Shown: in pieces, positions 40,806-51,240 of the stretch | How the letters are laid out: the number at the start of each line of letters is the position of its first letter | Numbering within the stretch: position 1 is the stretch's first letter | DNA from: Bacteroidales bacterium | GTDB lineage: Bacteria; Bacteroidota; Bacteroidia; Bacteroidales; WCHB1-69 | Reading direction: 5' to 3' | Assembly (NCBI GenBank): GCA_017616775.1 | Contig: JAFZXM010000016.1 | Coordinates: 1-64,000 of the forward strand | Length of the DNA stretch: 64,000 bases | The notes under the pieces: model-generated | Told to the model about the DNA's origin: nothing | Databases searched by the model: none | Seen by the model: only the letters and a program-made list of their open reading frames with translations | Made by a program: the position numbers and the translations under genes

Positions 40806-41825
40806 ATGAATACCGACTTTACCATATCAGCACAAAAAATAGCACAGATGATACAGGGCACCGTAGAAGGTGATGAAAATGTATCAGTCAATAAATTCAT
40901 AAAAATAGAAAGTGATGAAGAAGGCGGTTTGTCTTTTGTAGGCAATTCCCGATACGAATCATACGTATATCGTTCCAAAGCCGCCTGCATAATTATTTAC
41001 GACACCTTCCGGGCTTCACAACCCGTCAAGGCCACCCTCATAAGGGTAAAGCATCCGCAAGTAGCTTTTGTTCATCTGATGCAATACTATGCAAGCCTGG
41101 CTCCCGTAAAATTGGGCATATCCAAACAAGCCCATATCGCTTCATCGGCCAAAATAGGACAAAGAGTATATATAGGGGAAGGTGCGGTGATAGGAGAAAA
41201 TGCGACAATAGGCGATGACAGTAAAATATATCCCCAATGTTATATAGGCGATAACGTACACATAGGGGAAGACAACATATTGTATGCCGGCGTGAAAATT
41301 TATCACGATTGCCACATAGGCAATAATTGCATACTCCATTCAGGATGTGTAATAGGCGCCGACGGTTTTGGATTTATCCCCAATGAAAACGGAGTATATG
41401 AAAAAATACCCCAATTGGGCAACGTTATCATTGAAGACAACGTGGAGATAGGTGCCAACTCATGCATAGACAGGGCTATGATCGATTCCACCATTATACG
41501 CCACGGCGTGAAAATAGACAATCTGAACCAAATAGCACACAACTGTATTGTCGGCCACGATACCGTAATAGCCGCCTGCTGCGGCATTGCAGGCTCGGTG
41601 GAAATAGGCAGCAACTGCGTTTTTGCCGGACAAGTCGGGGTGAAAGACCATGTCACCATCGGGAATGGAGTCATGGTCGGCTCCCAAGCGGGCATACATA
41701 AAAATGTAAAAGACAAACAAAGCATATTGGGCTCGCCCGCCATGGATGGCAAAAAAATGATGAAAATTTATGCCGCTATGAATTTTTTACCGCAATTAAT
41801 TGAAGAAAAATCAAATAAACAGTAA
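40806..41825 (+). CDS. lpxD: UDP-3-O-acylglucosamine N-acyltransferase
   Basis: This 339-residue protein has an N-terminal uridine-binding domain (1-100) followed by a left-handed beta-helix of hexapeptide repeats (about 105-320). Examples of the repeats are [26 protein letters not shown] and [11 protein letters not shown]. The catalytic His is His245 in [13 protein letters not shown], equivalent to E. coli His239. It adds the second N-linked acyl chain in lipid A synthesis. It belongs to the tgt-led operon and is separated from the next gene by only 4 nt. Confidence 0.96.
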   Translation: MNTDFTISAQKIAQMIQGTVEGDENVSVNKFIKIESDEEGGLSFVGNSRYESYVYRSKAACIIIYDTFRASQPVKATLIRVKHPQVAFVHLMQYYASLAPVKLGISKQAHIASSAKIGQRVYIGEGAVIGENATIGDDSKIYPQCYIGDNVHIGEDNILYAGVKIYHDCHIGNNCILHSGCVIGADGFGFIPNENGVYEKIPQLGNVIIEDNVEIGANSCIDRAMIDSTIIRHGVKIDNLNQIAHNCIVGHDTVIAACCGIAGSVEIGSNCVFAGQVGVKDHVTIGNGVMVGSQAGIHKNVKDKQSILGSPAMDGKKMMKIYAAMNFLPQLIEEKSNKQ

Positions 41826-41829
41826 AGAT

Positions 41830-42993
41830 ATGAAACATAAATCAAAACTTTTGAAATTGGTTGTTCTTACAGCTATAGGAATAACTTTGTTCTCCTCCTG
41901 CTGGAAGGACAAGACTCTGCGTGACAGAGAAAATCAATATCCGAATTTGGATATTACACCAAGTTACGGATTGCCATTGTGCACCTATGATGTAACTTGC
42001 GAAAATCTTCTTAACTATTTGAATGAAGAATATTTAGAAAAAATGTTTGACGTGGAATTCAAAGAAGATGAAGATTATTTGGGTTATTTTATCTACAATC
42101 AAACAACTGCTAATTGTACAATTGACTATACAGAGAATCCTCTGCATGTTTCAGGTGATTTTCCAATGATTGAGGTTGTTTCCAATGATACCCTTATTGT
42201 TCATCAAGCACAAATTAGAGGTTATGCTACCAATTATTCCAACAACTCTCTTTACTTGGACAATGCACTGCTATATTATATGAATAGTAACGGTGACAGA
42301 AAAGATATTTCCATATCTTTAGCAGAACCGCCCTATATTCCTAATCAACCACGCACAACACATGTTTTTAACGCAGTTGCCAACGAACCTATGGATTTGC
42401 TGGGATACGGTACCACCGTATATTACGATTTCCAAGGTCATATTGATGAAGGAAGTGATACGAGCGGAACTATGGACATTACTCCGGAAATTCACGTTCC
42501 CGCATGGGTAACACTTTCCAATTGTATTGCTCACGACACTGTTTATTTAGACGAAGTTGATTTGGAAAATATTCTTTCTTACAATGACAGTATCGCTGAC
42601 GGCAAGATAAGAATTACCGGTTTGTCACTAAGAACTTCTTTCATTAATTATTTTCCTTTTGCAGCAACTGTTACATGCATGTTGATGGACTCCAACATGA
42701 ACGATTTAGGACTATTGATTGATCATCCCGTAACTTTGGATGCCGGTGCCACCAATGCCAGTTACAAAGTGGTAACTCCTGCAGAAAAGCGTGTTCAAAT
42801 TGACATGAAAGAAGGAGACCAACTATACGAAAACCTAAAAAAGACAAGATATTTGAAATTGATTGAAATTTATGATAGTTACAATCATAAAGATGTCAAG
42901 TTGTTTAAAGAAAATTATTTACGAATTAAACTTAGCGTTGCCTTTAAAACAGATGTAAAAGGTAATATAAGTGATATAATAGAATCATTTTAG
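41830..42993 (+). CDS. Hypothetical lipoprotein (beta-rich)
   Basis: About 387 residues from ATG 41830. The frame can be opened at 41800, but that overlaps lpxD and lies ahead of the natural signal. KLLKLVVLTAIGITLFSSC is a lipoprotein signal. The mature part is beta-rich, with an N-terminal TPSYGLPLCTYDVTCENLLNYL segment that I recognise as recurring in Bacteroidota lipoproteins but cannot name. It sits directly before, and is co-transcribed with, the DUF5723 outer-membrane protein, so the two probably work together. Confidence 0.8.
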   Translation: MKHKSKLLKLVVLTAIGITLFSSCWKDKTLRDRENQYPNLDITPSYGLPLCTYDVTCENLLNYLNEEYLEKMFDVEFKEDEDYLGYFIYNQTTANCTIDYTENPLHVSGDFPMIEVVSNDTLIVHQAQIRGYATNYSNNSLYLDNALLYYMNSNGDRKDISISLAEPPYIPNQPRTTHVFNAVANEPMDLLGYGTTVYYDFQGHIDEGSDTSGTMDITPEIHVPAWVTLSNCIAHDTVYLDEVDLENILSYNDSIADGKIRITGLSLRTSFINYFPFAATVTCMLMDSNMNDLGLLIDHPVTLDAGATNASYKVVTPAEKRVQIDMKEGDQLYENLKKTRYLKLIEIYDSYNHKDVKLFKENYLRIKLSVAFKTDVKGNISDIIESF

Positions 42994-42995
42994 CC

Positions 42996-44369
42996 ATGAA
43001 GAAGAATATATTTAAACGCTTAGCAATTGCAGTTTTAGCCATAGTTCCATTGGCTCAACTATCTGCACAAGAAAGTTATTTACTAAAAGATTTGCGGGTT
43101 CCGCAAATTTTAGAAGAAAATCCGGGCTATTCCATTCCTTACAAATTTCATATTGGTTTTCCATGTTTGAGCCACATTCAAGTGGGAGTAAACTCGCCTA
43201 TCAATTATGGTCAATACATGACTATTGAAAACTCTTTGATGAAACATATAAGAAACAACAATAGACTTGCTTTCAACCTACAAGAAAATATTATTGACTT
43301 TGGTTTTAGAGTTAAAAACAGCAACTATATTTCTGTTACCGTCGGTGTTAAAGCAAACGGATTGGTCAATCTAAAGAAAGATTTCTTCAGATTTCTTATA
43401 GAAGGAAATGCTCCCTACGAAGGACAAACTTTAGCATTTGTCAACGACAAATCGGTATATCTTAATGCTTTCATGGAATTCGGCATTGGCTTTCAACGTG
43501 AAGAAAGTGCAAAATTTTCATGGGGTGTGAAAGCAAAATACTTGTTAGGATTAGCCAACGCATATACCAAATCTGCTGATTTGAGTTTACAATCCGAGAT
43601 GGATTTTGACGCCATCATCGCCAATTACGGCTTTGTTGCCAATGTTCACGATTTAGACCAAATGTTGGCCATAGCCGATACCAACAATAATACAACAGAT
43701 GAACTTATACAATTGGCAAAAGATGCTATTGAAAATCCAAGCCATGGTGCTGCCATAGATTTCGGTCTTAGATATCGTATTAACAAAACTTTTGAAATAG
43801 ATGCATCTGTCACCGATTTAGGTTTCATCCACTGGACAGCCGGCAAACAATGCTCTGTTACCGACAACACCATGAGATACGAAGGTGTTCCTTTTGAAGA
43901 TACCGATATGGAAGCAGGAGAATTTTTAGAAAATTTCTTCGATTCCTTAGCCAATACTATGCAAGCCGAATTAGACACTGTTTCTATCGGGTCGTATAAC
44001 AAAATGATTTCTACCAACATCAACATCGGTGGCTATATTTATGCATCACAAAACGATAGATTCGGATTGAACTTTAAAGCAAGAATCATTAATGGCAACT
44101 TTGTTCCTTCCGGAACTATTTCCTATCACCGTACCTGCGGTAAATGGTTCGATTTTACTATAGGTAATACATTCAAAAACAATTATCTATTCAATCCCGG
44201 CATAGGATTCGCACTTCATCTTGGAGCAATCCAACTATATGCCATGGTGGATTATATCAATAGTGTTTATATTGATAGAATGCGCAATGTAAACGCTGTA
44301 ATAGGTATTAACTTTTTTGCTCGACGAGCCAAACAACGGAGTATCAGCAATATCCGTCCAAGTTGGTAA
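42996..44369 (+). CDS. DUF5723-family predicted outer-membrane protein
   Basis: This 457-residue protein has a signal peptide (ending LSAQ), an N-terminal block HIGFPCLSHIQVGVNSPINYGQYM and many amphipathic strands, ending with a barrel-like region (GIGFALHLGAIQLYAMVDYINSVY..INFFARR). This matches DUF5723 proteins of Bacteroidota, which are barrel-forming by prediction with no assigned function. It starts 2 nt after the upstream lipoprotein stop and ends the tgt-led operon, convergent with ispE. Confidence 0.85.
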   Translation: MKKNIFKRLAIAVLAIVPLAQLSAQESYLLKDLRVPQILEENPGYSIPYKFHIGFPCLSHIQVGVNSPINYGQYMTIENSLMKHIRNNNRLAFNLQENIIDFGFRVKNSNYISVTVGVKANGLVNLKKDFFRFLIEGNAPYEGQTLAFVNDKSVYLNAFMEFGIGFQREESAKFSWGVKAKYLLGLANAYTKSADLSLQSEMDFDAIIANYGFVANVHDLDQMLAIADTNNNTTDELIQLAKDAIENPSHGAAIDFGLRYRINKTFEIDASVTDLGFIHWTAGKQCSVTDNTMRYEGVPFEDTDMEAGEFLENFFDSLANTMQAELDTVSIGSYNKMISTNINIGGYIYASQNDRFGLNFKARIINGNFVPSGTISYHRTCGKWFDFTIGNTFKNNYLFNPGIGFALHLGAIQLYAMVDYINSVYIDRMRNVNAVIGINFFARRAKQRSISNIRPSW

Positions 44370-44371
44370 AA

Positions 44372-45184
44372 TTATATTTTTGTACTAAATACAAAACCGT
44401 ATTGTTTCCAATGGTCAACCATAGGTTGACGATCAAATATACCATAAACTGTAGCCCCGCTTCCCGAAAGGGAAGCGTAGGCGGCTCCTTGACGCAACAG
44501 ACGGTTCTTTATTTCTGCCAAAACAGGATATTTTGGGAATAAGGTATCTTCAAAATCGTTATGCAATGTCTGCTGCCATTCTTCCAACGGCAAATCCAGC
44601 CATTGCCGGATATTGACGCCGCCCTGTCTGCATTGACAATTGCCATACGCTTCTTTGGTGGAAATATGAACATCCGGCTTGACCAATAATATATATTTGC
44701 CTTTCAGCCGGGGTAATGACACCGGCGTTAATTTTTCACCTCTTCCCTCTCCTATTGCAGGCACATTGTCCACAAAAAAGGCGCAGTCGCTGCCCAATTC
44801 TGCCGCATATTCTTTTATTACTTCCTTAGACAAACCCAATTGCAACACTTCGTTGAGCAGGGCAAGCGTATAGGCGGCATCGGCACTGCCGCCGCCCAAG
44901 CCCGCTCCCATGGGTATGCACTTGTGCAAATGTATGCTCACCTCTGCACAATGATGCCTTTGCTGCAACAAACGATATGCCTTTACCACCAAATTATGTT
45001 CTTCATCTCCGCTGATTTCCAACCCGCTGTGCGTAAACCCGAACCTGTTCGACGGCACTATTTCCAATATATCGGATAAGGCATGGACAGGATAGAAACA
45101 GGTGGCTAAATTATGGTAGCCATCATCCCGTTTGGACAAGATATACAATCCTATATTAATTTTACATGACGGGAATACTATCAT
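44372..45184 (-). CDS. ispE: 4-(cytidine 5'-diphospho)-2-C-methyl-D-erythritol kinase
   Basis: This 270-residue GHMP kinase works in the non-mevalonate isoprenoid pathway. FPSCKINIGLYIL holds the substrate lysine (Lys8), PMGAGLGGGSADAAY (91-105) is the ATP loop, and SLSGSGATVYGIF is motif 3. Only 2 nt separate its stop from that of the convergent DUF5723 gene. It has its own promoter upstream. Confidence 0.96.
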   Translation of the reverse strand: MIVFPSCKINIGLYILSKRDDGYHNLATCFYPVHALSDILEIVPSNRFGFTHSGLEISGDEEHNLVVKAYRLLQQRHHCAEVSIHLHKCIPMGAGLGGGSADAAYTLALLNEVLQLGLSKEVIKEYAAELGSDCAFFVDNVPAIGEGRGEKLTPVSLPRLKGKYILLVKPDVHISTKEAYGNCQCRQGGVNIRQWLDLPLEEWQQTLHNDFEDTLFPKYPVLAEIKNRLLRQGAAYASLSGSGATVYGIFDRQPMVDHWKQYGFVFSTKI

Positions 45185-45205
45185 AGCGTGTATATTTTAT
45201 ACATG

Positions 45206-45213
45206 CAAAGGTA
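45206..45213 (-). promoter_or_regulatory. -7 promoter element for ispE
   Basis: The minus strand reads TACCTTTG, a full match, 21 nt before the ATG at 45184. Confidence 0.55.
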
Positions 45214-45243
45214 ACATTTTTTTTGCAACACCAGTTCCTGCCT

Positions 45244-47286
45244 TTACCGTATCAAGGTTACTGTTCCCTGCTTGTGGTCCACTTTTTGACTGTTAAGCCT
45301 GTATTGCACTCTATACACATACACCCCCATCACCGCAGGCTTGCCGCCTACCGTTCCGTCCCAGGCTCCATTCATATCGGTGGTGGTGAATAACAGCTGC
45401 CCCCACCTGTCATAAACGGAAAACATGTAATCTTCCGTGCTTACATAAGACATTACAGGATGAAAAGTTTGGTTTTCAACTATATCACTATTAGGATGAA
45501 AAGTATTGGGCACCCATACTACCGGCGTTTTGACCACCTCCACCACATTGGAATAACTTTTATCTTGAAATCCATAAGGATTACCCTGGCCTTCTACGGC
45601 TACCACCCTGTAATAAAATTTGGCACCGTCGGCAGCATAATCCCACACATTATCGCAATAATCCGACTGGGAGATATTGACAACATCAATATTCTGCATA
45701 GCTGCTTCAGATTGAGTTTGCCGCTCTATGCCATATTGTTCCAACCGGCCTTGAAAGCCTTCATAAGGTTGCCACTGCAATTCCACCAAATCTGCCGACG
45801 ATTCGGAAGAAGTAAGTATAAAATTGCATACGGTATCCGAGAAAGCGAAAATTTCATCACATTCATCTGTAATTGCCGCATAATAGTAGGCGTTTTGCGT
45901 ATAGGTGTTAACGGAAGTATCCGTAAAATAATACGAACTGCCTTTTTTGTCTAATTGCTTAAACAATGAAAAATTGCTTTTTCCGTGTATGGTTTTATAC
46001 ACCATCAGCTGCTTATAGTTGATGGTATCGGGCACATAAAAAGCGATATCCAGCTTATTGCTGTCTGCCACCGACACATAGCGCAATAACACACTTCCTT
46101 GAGAATACACCCTGTTAAACTCCACATTCACCTTGAGTGCTGACGCTGAAAAGCCGCTGTCGGCATTAATGGCTTTTACATAATATGTATAAACACTTTT
46201 TACATCCACGCCGGCATGGGTAAACGACAACTGGCTGCCCTTTACGTTCCCTATTTGCACAAAAGCGCCGGCATTTTCGGATGCATATATCACATAATCG
46301 GTTACTCCGCCGGGCATATTTTGATACGCTGTCCACGATATCACCACTTTTTCTTTACATTTATCGGGAACGGCGGCAGTAAGTATGGTGGTGTGCACAT
46401 CTCCCAGCGGACTTGCATTTCTGCAAGTATCTATGGAACATATTCTATACTGTTGCGCTTGTTCCGATGAATTTCCGGTATCGGTAAAATGGGTATTTTC
46501 CGCTCCCCACACGGTATCGACCACATTCCATATTCCCTCTTGAAATATGTACACTATATAGCCCAATATATCTTTATCCTCCGGCCTTTTCCATCCCAAT
46601 TCCACCTGTTGGCTGACGGGATTGATGGATACGGTGTCCAATTGGGGGATAGAAGGAGACATATAATCGGTAAACATATCTGTTTGCCACCTCGACCTGT
46701 GATAACATCCGCCCTGCAAGGCACGCAACTGCACACAATAGCCCAATTGCTCCCCGCATTCGTGTATGGTATCCTTATAGGCATACAAGGATGTGGTATC
46801 ATGCAATGCACTTTCTCCCCCTCTTTGTTTCAATATTTCAAATGTAACACCGCCGGCTTTAATCGGATAAGGCGTAAGCCAATCCAAATCGGCTGTGCCG
46901 ATGCCGTTATTGGTGAGCACCATCAGCAGGCTGGCGATGGTGTCGGAAGTATATGTGGTAGCGGAATCCAAGGTGTACAACTGAACGTAATAAAACCACT
47001 GCTGAATATCCCCATTGGCGTTGGCATGCATATATTCCACCCAAACACCGGTATCCAACGGATTAGGATTATAAGCATCTCCGCCTTCATATATAACGTT
47101 ATACTGACCGTTCAACATTGTAGAAGCAAAAAGCCTGTGCTTATAGCCTGCAGGAATATTACCGACAGCCCATTTGACGGTAATATTACCCGATGTATCC
47201 GTTTCGGTGCAACCCATAATAAGGCTTTGCGCATACATGCATACACCTGCCAGGAGAAAAATAACGGTAACCAACAGTCTTTTCAT
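45244..47286 (-). CDS. Secreted multidomain protein with T9SS type B sorting domain
   Basis: This 680-residue protein has a signal peptide (ending CMYAQ) and several fibronectin type III-like domains between about 200 and 590 (VELGWKRPEDKDILGYIVYIFQ, VVISWTAYQNMPGGVTDYVIYAS, VELQWQPYEGFQGRLEQYGIER). It ends in a gliding-motility-type CHU_C domain (VWVPNTFHPNSDIVENQTFHP...YDRWGQLLFTTTDMNGAWDGT..GVYVYRVQYR, about 592-680). That domain directs export through the type IX system. Its task is presumably adhesion or surface structure. It diverges from recA. A weaker TATTTTCG element lies at 47326-47333. Confidence 0.92.
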   Translation of the reverse strand: MKRLLVTVIFLLAGVCMYAQSLIMGCTETDTSGNITVKWAVGNIPAGYKHRLFASTMLNGQYNVIYEGGDAYNPNPLDTGVWVEYMHANANGDIQQWFYYVQLYTLDSATTYTSDTIASLLMVLTNNGIGTADLDWLTPYPIKAGGVTFEILKQRGGESALHDTTSLYAYKDTIHECGEQLGYCVQLRALQGGCYHRSRWQTDMFTDYMSPSIPQLDTVSINPVSQQVELGWKRPEDKDILGYIVYIFQEGIWNVVDTVWGAENTHFTDTGNSSEQAQQYRICSIDTCRNASPLGDVHTTILTAAVPDKCKEKVVISWTAYQNMPGGVTDYVIYASENAGAFVQIGNVKGSQLSFTHAGVDVKSVYTYYVKAINADSGFSASALKVNVEFNRVYSQGSVLLRYVSVADSNKLDIAFYVPDTINYKQLMVYKTIHGKSNFSLFKQLDKKGSSYYFTDTSVNTYTQNAYYYAAITDECDEIFAFSDTVCNFILTSSESSADLVELQWQPYEGFQGRLEQYGIERQTQSEAAMQNIDVVNISQSDYCDNVWDYAADGAKFYYRVVAVEGQGNPYGFQDKSYSNVVEVVKTPVVWVPNTFHPNSDIVENQTFHPVMSYVSTEDYMFSVYDRWGQLLFTTTDMNGAWDGTVGGKPAVMGVYVYRVQYRLNSQKVDHKQGTVTLIR

Positions 47287-47464
47287 TCAATCTATTGCTC
47301 TTTTACTACCATAACGACAATTCCCCGAAAATATTGTGCCTTCAAAGGCTATTTTTAAATCATCCGCTTTATGTTAGACGAGATATGACATAAAAAAGTT
47401 GCAATTCCTTGCTTTTGCAACAAAAAAAAAGCGTTTCTACGGAAGGATATTTATTTTTTTTGTG

Positions 47465-47472
47465 TACATTTG
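47465..47472 (+). promoter_or_regulatory. -7 promoter element for recA
   Basis: TACATTTG, a full match, 62 nt before the recA ATG. A perfect 18-bp AT palindrome (47479-47496) lies just downstream of it. Confidence 0.6.
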
Positions 47473-47478
47473 CAAATT

Positions 47479-47496
47479 ATAAAAAATATTTTTTAT
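47479..47496. promoter_or_regulatory. 18-bp AT-only palindrome in the recA leader
   Basis: ATAAAAAATATTTTTTAT is its own reverse complement. It starts seven bases past the -7 element, near the expected transcription start. It could bind a repressor, but low-complexity AT sequence makes this weak. Confidence 0.3.
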
Positions 47497-47534
47497 CAAA
47501 CTTTACTTTAAACAACATCAAATAAATAAATCTC

Positions 47535-48548
47535 ATGGCAAAAGAAGAAAAAACAGACAACAACGAAAAACTGAAAATGCTGAATTCCACACTTGAGCGT
47601 TTGGAAAAAGTATATGGTAAAGGAGCTATAATGCGTATGGGGGATTCTCCTGCCGAAAACATAGATGTAATATCCACCGGTTCTTTGGGTTTGGATATTG
47701 CATTGGGCGTAAACGGATTACCCAAAGGAAGAGTGATAGAAATATTCGGGCCCGAATCATCAGGAAAAACCACATTGGCCATACACGCCATAGCAGAAGC
47801 TCAACGCAAGGGCGGGATTGCCGCCTTTATAGATGCAGAACACGCTTTTGACCGTTTTTATGCTCAAAAATTGGGTGTGGATATAGAAAACCTGCTGATT
47901 TCCCAGCCCGACAATGGAGAACAAGCGTTGGAAATTGCCGACAACCTTATCCGCAGCGGTGCTATTGACATCATCGTAATAGATTCCGTAGCGGCTCTTA
48001 CTCCCAAAAGTGAGATAGAAGGTGAAATGGGTGATTCCAAAATGGGCTTACAGGCACGCTTGATGTCCCAAGCATTGAGGAAACTCACCTCCACAATCAG
48101 CAAAACCAACTGCTGCTGCATATTTATCAACCAATTGAGAGAAAAAATAGGCGTGCTCTTCGGAAATCCTGAAACCACCACCGGCGGTAACGCCCTGAAA
48201 TTTTATGCTTCTGTTCGCATAGATATACGCCGGCAAACACAAATAAAAGAAGGGGACAACGTGATAGGCAACCACGTAAAAGTAAAAGTTATCAAAAATA
48301 AAGTTGCTCCCCCTTTCCGTACAGCCGAATTTGACATCATGTACGGAGAAGGCATATCCAAAAGCGGCGAAATTGTGGATTTGGGTGTAGAATATAATAT
48401 TATCAAAAAAAGCGGATCATGGTTTTCTTATGGTGACACCAAATTGGCCCAAGGCAGAGAAAGTGTCAAAACATTGTTGGAAGAAAATCCTGAATTGTCA
48501 GAAGAAATAGAAAACAAAATAAAAGAAGCCATCGCGGCTAAAAAATAA
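47535..48548 (+). CDS. recA: Recombinase RecA
   Basis: This 337-residue protein has Walker [10 protein letters not shown] (72-80), the DNA-binding loops ([26 protein letters not shown] and [15 protein letters not shown]), the ALKFYASVR motif and a short acidic tail. It promotes homologous pairing and the SOS response. It leads a compact plus-strand operon with four more genes. No intein or frameshift is seen. Confidence 0.98.
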   Translation: MAKEEKTDNNEKLKMLNSTLERLEKVYGKGAIMRMGDSPAENIDVISTGSLGLDIALGVNGLPKGRVIEIFGPESSGKTTLAIHAIAEAQRKGGIAAFIDAEHAFDRFYAQKLGVDIENLLISQPDNGEQALEIADNLIRSGAIDIIVIDSVAALTPKSEIEGEMGDSKMGLQARLMSQALRKLTSTISKTNCCCIFINQLREKIGVLFGNPETTTGGNALKFYASVRIDIRRQTQIKEGDNVIGNHVKVKVIKNKVAPPFRTAEFDIMYGEGISKSGEIVDLGVEYNIIKKSGSWFSYGDTKLAQGRESVKTLLEENPELSEEIENKIKEAIAAKK

Positions 48549-48553
48549 TATTC

Positions 48554-49552
48554 ATGCAAAAACACATTTTGACATGCATCTTATTGCTTGCTTTGTTTGC
48601 TTGCAACAGGGTGTCTGATACCGAAAAATACGATAATCTGCCTGTAGATTTGGCACAACTTCGCCAAGCCATAGACAAGGACCCTCACAATGCCGATTTA
48701 TATAGAGATTTATCTTTATATTATATAGGCACACACGAGCTGGACAGCGCCCTGTCGGCTATAGGTCAAGCCATACGTATGGACTCTGCCAATGATGTTT
48801 ATTATGAAACATTATCGGATGTATATTTTGCCCAAACCAAAACCGACGAAGCGGAAGAAGCCTTGGACAAAGCGCTTTTAATCAACCATGACAACAATAA
48901 TGCACGCTTGAAATTAGCTGAATTGCATTTTTTGCTCAAACGCTATAAATTGTCACAGGAAACTGCACAGCAAGCCATTATGCAAACAGGGCATAATCCC
49001 AAAGCCTATTTTATTTTAGCATGGAACTATAGAGAACAAGGCGACACCGCCAGTGCCATACGCAATTATTTAATAGCAGCAGACCAAGATGCCGGATATT
49101 ACGATGCTTATATGGAATTGGGCATATTATACCAATATCTGCACAACGCCTTGGCTGTAGATTATTACAACAATGCCTTGAATTGCAGGCCCGACGATTT
49201 TCAAGCATTGTACAATTTAGGCATGTATTACCAAGAACAGAACGAGTACGAAAAAGCCTTGGGCAAATATAAGATGATATTGCAAAACGACCCTGACAAT
49301 AAATTCGCCTTGCACAATATGGGTTGGAACTATTTGGCTACCGGAAAATACGAAGAAGCGTCTGTATTTTTCTCCAAAGCAATAGAACAAGACGAAACTT
49401 ATATAGAGGCCATCTATAACAGAGGGCTTGCTTTTGAGATGCTGCAAAAATACAATAATGCCCGGCAAGACTATTTGTACTGCCTTAAATTGCAACCGAA
49501 CTATGATTTGGCCATAGAAAGTTTGAACAGATTGGATAAAATGGGCAAATAG
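48554..49552 (+). CDS. TPR-repeat lipoprotein
   Basis: This 332-residue protein has a lipoprotein signal MQKHILTCILLLALFAC and about eight tetratricopeptide repeats filling the rest. Examples are LYRDLSLYYIGTHELDSALSAIGQAIRMD, ALYNLGMYYQEQNEYEKALGKYKMILQNDPDN and AIYNRGLAFEMLQKYNNARQDYLYCLKLQPN. It probably serves as a protein-interaction scaffold at an envelope membrane. It starts 5 nt after recA and 3 nt before the permease gene. Confidence 0.9.
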   Translation: MQKHILTCILLLALFACNRVSDTEKYDNLPVDLAQLRQAIDKDPHNADLYRDLSLYYIGTHELDSALSAIGQAIRMDSANDVYYETLSDVYFAQTKTDEAEEALDKALLINHDNNNARLKLAELHFLLKRYKLSQETAQQAIMQTGHNPKAYFILAWNYREQGDTASAIRNYLIAADQDAGYYDAYMELGILYQYLHNALAVDYYNNALNCRPDDFQALYNLGMYYQEQNEYEKALGKYKMILQNDPDNKFALHNMGWNYLATGKYEEASVFFSKAIEQDETYIEAIYNRGLAFEMLQKYNNARQDYLYCLKLQPNYDLAIESLNRLDKMGK

Positions 49553-49555
49553 CAC

Positions 49556-50704
49556 ATGAAAAAAAATACAAGAAACACTATCATTGGCAGTATATCCATC
49601 TTGATTGTCATTGCTTTGCTGATATATTTGGGATGGTATTTTTCAAATATCACCATCTTTGTTATCATAGCACTGATTATCTCACTGTTGGCCAATCCGC
49701 TCAAATTATTATTGACAAAAATCCGTATAGGCAACACCCACATAGGCAACGGATTGGCAAGTGCATTGGCTTTATTGCTGATTATAGCTTGTATAGCAGG
49801 ACTTATAGCCGCAATAACCCCCACTATAGACAAACAATTGACCGCACTTACCCACGTCAACACCTCCACTTTGCAATACTCCTATAAAGAACAATTGGCA
49901 CAAGTGGACGCTTTTTTGCATCAATATGATATTATTGACCAAAATGAATGTTTGGAAACCATTATTACCGAAAGCGTAATAAGTCACCTCAAAAAAATCA
50001 CCCCCGCCACGCTTTTCAACAATTTCATAGAATCTATCGGAGGCATATTTTTAGGCATTTTTTCCGTGCTGTTCATCGCTTTTTATATACTTAAAGACAT
50101 TCCCAAGCTTCAGACTGCCATTATCAATATGATGCCGGACAAGCACCAAGATGAAACCAACCATGTGCTTTCCCGCTCCAAAAACTTATTATCCAACTAT
50201 TTTATCGGCTTGGCTGTAGAAATAGTTGTAGTGGCCGTTATAGAATTTGCTCTATTAAGCATTTTAAAAATAGAAAACGCCCTTTTAATCGCGGTTTTGG
50301 GCGGCATAATGGTGATTATACCCTATATAGGTTCTATTGTCGCCTGCGTGTTGGGATGCATATTTGCAACTATGACAGCCTATATCACCAATCCCGATAT
50401 CATGATAATGGAAATATTGCTGAAAGTAATAGGCACTTTCGCTTTTTGCCGCATCCTTGACAACTTTTTCCTACAGCCCTATATTGCCTCCAAATCGGTA
50501 AAAGCACATCCGCTGGAAATATTTTTAGTGGTGCTTGTTTCCGGACATATAGCCGGCATACCGGGCATGATGCTGGGAATACCGGCCTACACCGTACTCC
50601 GTATTGTGTGCCAGGAATTCTTCGGCAACTATAACTTTGTCAAAACCCTTACCCGCAGCTTATCCGATACAGATTCAGAAATTCCCAATCAACAACAGCC
50701 ATGA
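49556..50704 (+). CDS. AI-2E/PerM-family membrane protein
   Basis: This 382-residue protein has about eight membrane segments. Family marks: an N-terminal helix pair (IIGSISILIVIALLIYLGWYFSNITIFVIIALIISLLANPLKLLL), SIGGIFLGIFSVLFIAFYILKD, the large LGGIMVIIPYIGSIVACVLGCIFATMTAY block and DNFFLQPYIASKSVKAHPLEIFLVVLVSGHIAGIPGMMLGIPAY. Functions assigned to the family vary (signal export, Na+/H+ antiport, undecaprenyl-related). The stop overlaps the next ATG by 4 nt. Confidence 0.9.
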   Translation: MKKNTRNTIIGSISILIVIALLIYLGWYFSNITIFVIIALIISLLANPLKLLLTKIRIGNTHIGNGLASALALLLIIACIAGLIAAITPTIDKQLTALTHVNTSTLQYSYKEQLAQVDAFLHQYDIIDQNECLETIITESVISHLKKITPATLFNNFIESIGGIFLGIFSVLFIAFYILKDIPKLQTAIINMMPDKHQDETNHVLSRSKNLLSNYFIGLAVEIVVVAVIEFALLSILKIENALLIAVLGGIMVIIPYIGSIVACVLGCIFATMTAYITNPDIMIMEILLKVIGTFAFCRILDNFFLQPYIASKSVKAHPLEIFLVVLVSGHIAGIPGMMLGIPAYTVLRIVCQEFFGNYNFVKTLTRSLSDTDSEIPNQQQP

Positions 50705-51237
50705 AAAAATTAAGCATGGAAGAACTTCACCGTATGGATGTAAACGCCTACAAACAATGTCCCAAAATACCTGTCGTCATTGTATTGGATAACATACGAA
50801 GCATGAATAATATAGGTTCGGTATTCCGCACAGCCGATGCTTTTAAAATAGAAAAAATAATACTCTGCGGCATCACCGCCACACCCCCGCATAAAGATAT
50901 TGAAAAAACTGCGTTGGGTGCCACCCTGTCGGTAGAATGGGAATATATTCCCGATACCGTAACAGCGGTGCAAACATTGCAACAAAAGGGTTATACAACC
51001 TATGCAATAGAGCAAGTGGAACAAAGCACCCTGCTACAACACCTTCAATGGGATGGCCATACACCTGTTGCCCTGGTATTCGGAAATGAGGTTATGGGGG
51101 TGGACCAGGAAGTAATAGACTTATGCCGTCAAGCTATAGAAATTCCCCAATTTGGAACCAAACATTCACTCAATATATCAGTAAGTGCCGGTATAGTCAT
51201 GTGGCATTTTTGTTATTTATCGCTTTTACAAAAATAG
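50701..51237 (+). CDS. SpoU/TrmH-family RNA 2'-O-methyltransferase
   Basis: This 178-residue SPOUT enzyme has motif 1 LDNIRSMNNIGSVFRTADAF, motif 2 VALVFGNEVMGV and motif 3 IEIPQFGTKHSLNISVSAGIVMW, which form the trefoil knot that binds S-adenosylmethionine. The RNA target (tRNA or rRNA) is not evident. It overlaps the PerM gene by 4 nt. The catalytic Asn and Arg are in NNIGSVFR. Confidence 0.92.
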   Translation: MKKLSMEELHRMDVNAYKQCPKIPVVIVLDNIRSMNNIGSVFRTADAFKIEKIILCGITATPPHKDIEKTALGATLSVEWEYIPDTVTAVQTLQQKGYTTYAIEQVEQSTLLQHLQWDGHTPVALVFGNEVMGVDQEVIDLCRQAIEIPQFGTKHSLNISVSAGIVMWHFCYLSLLQK

Positions 51238-51240
51238 AAT

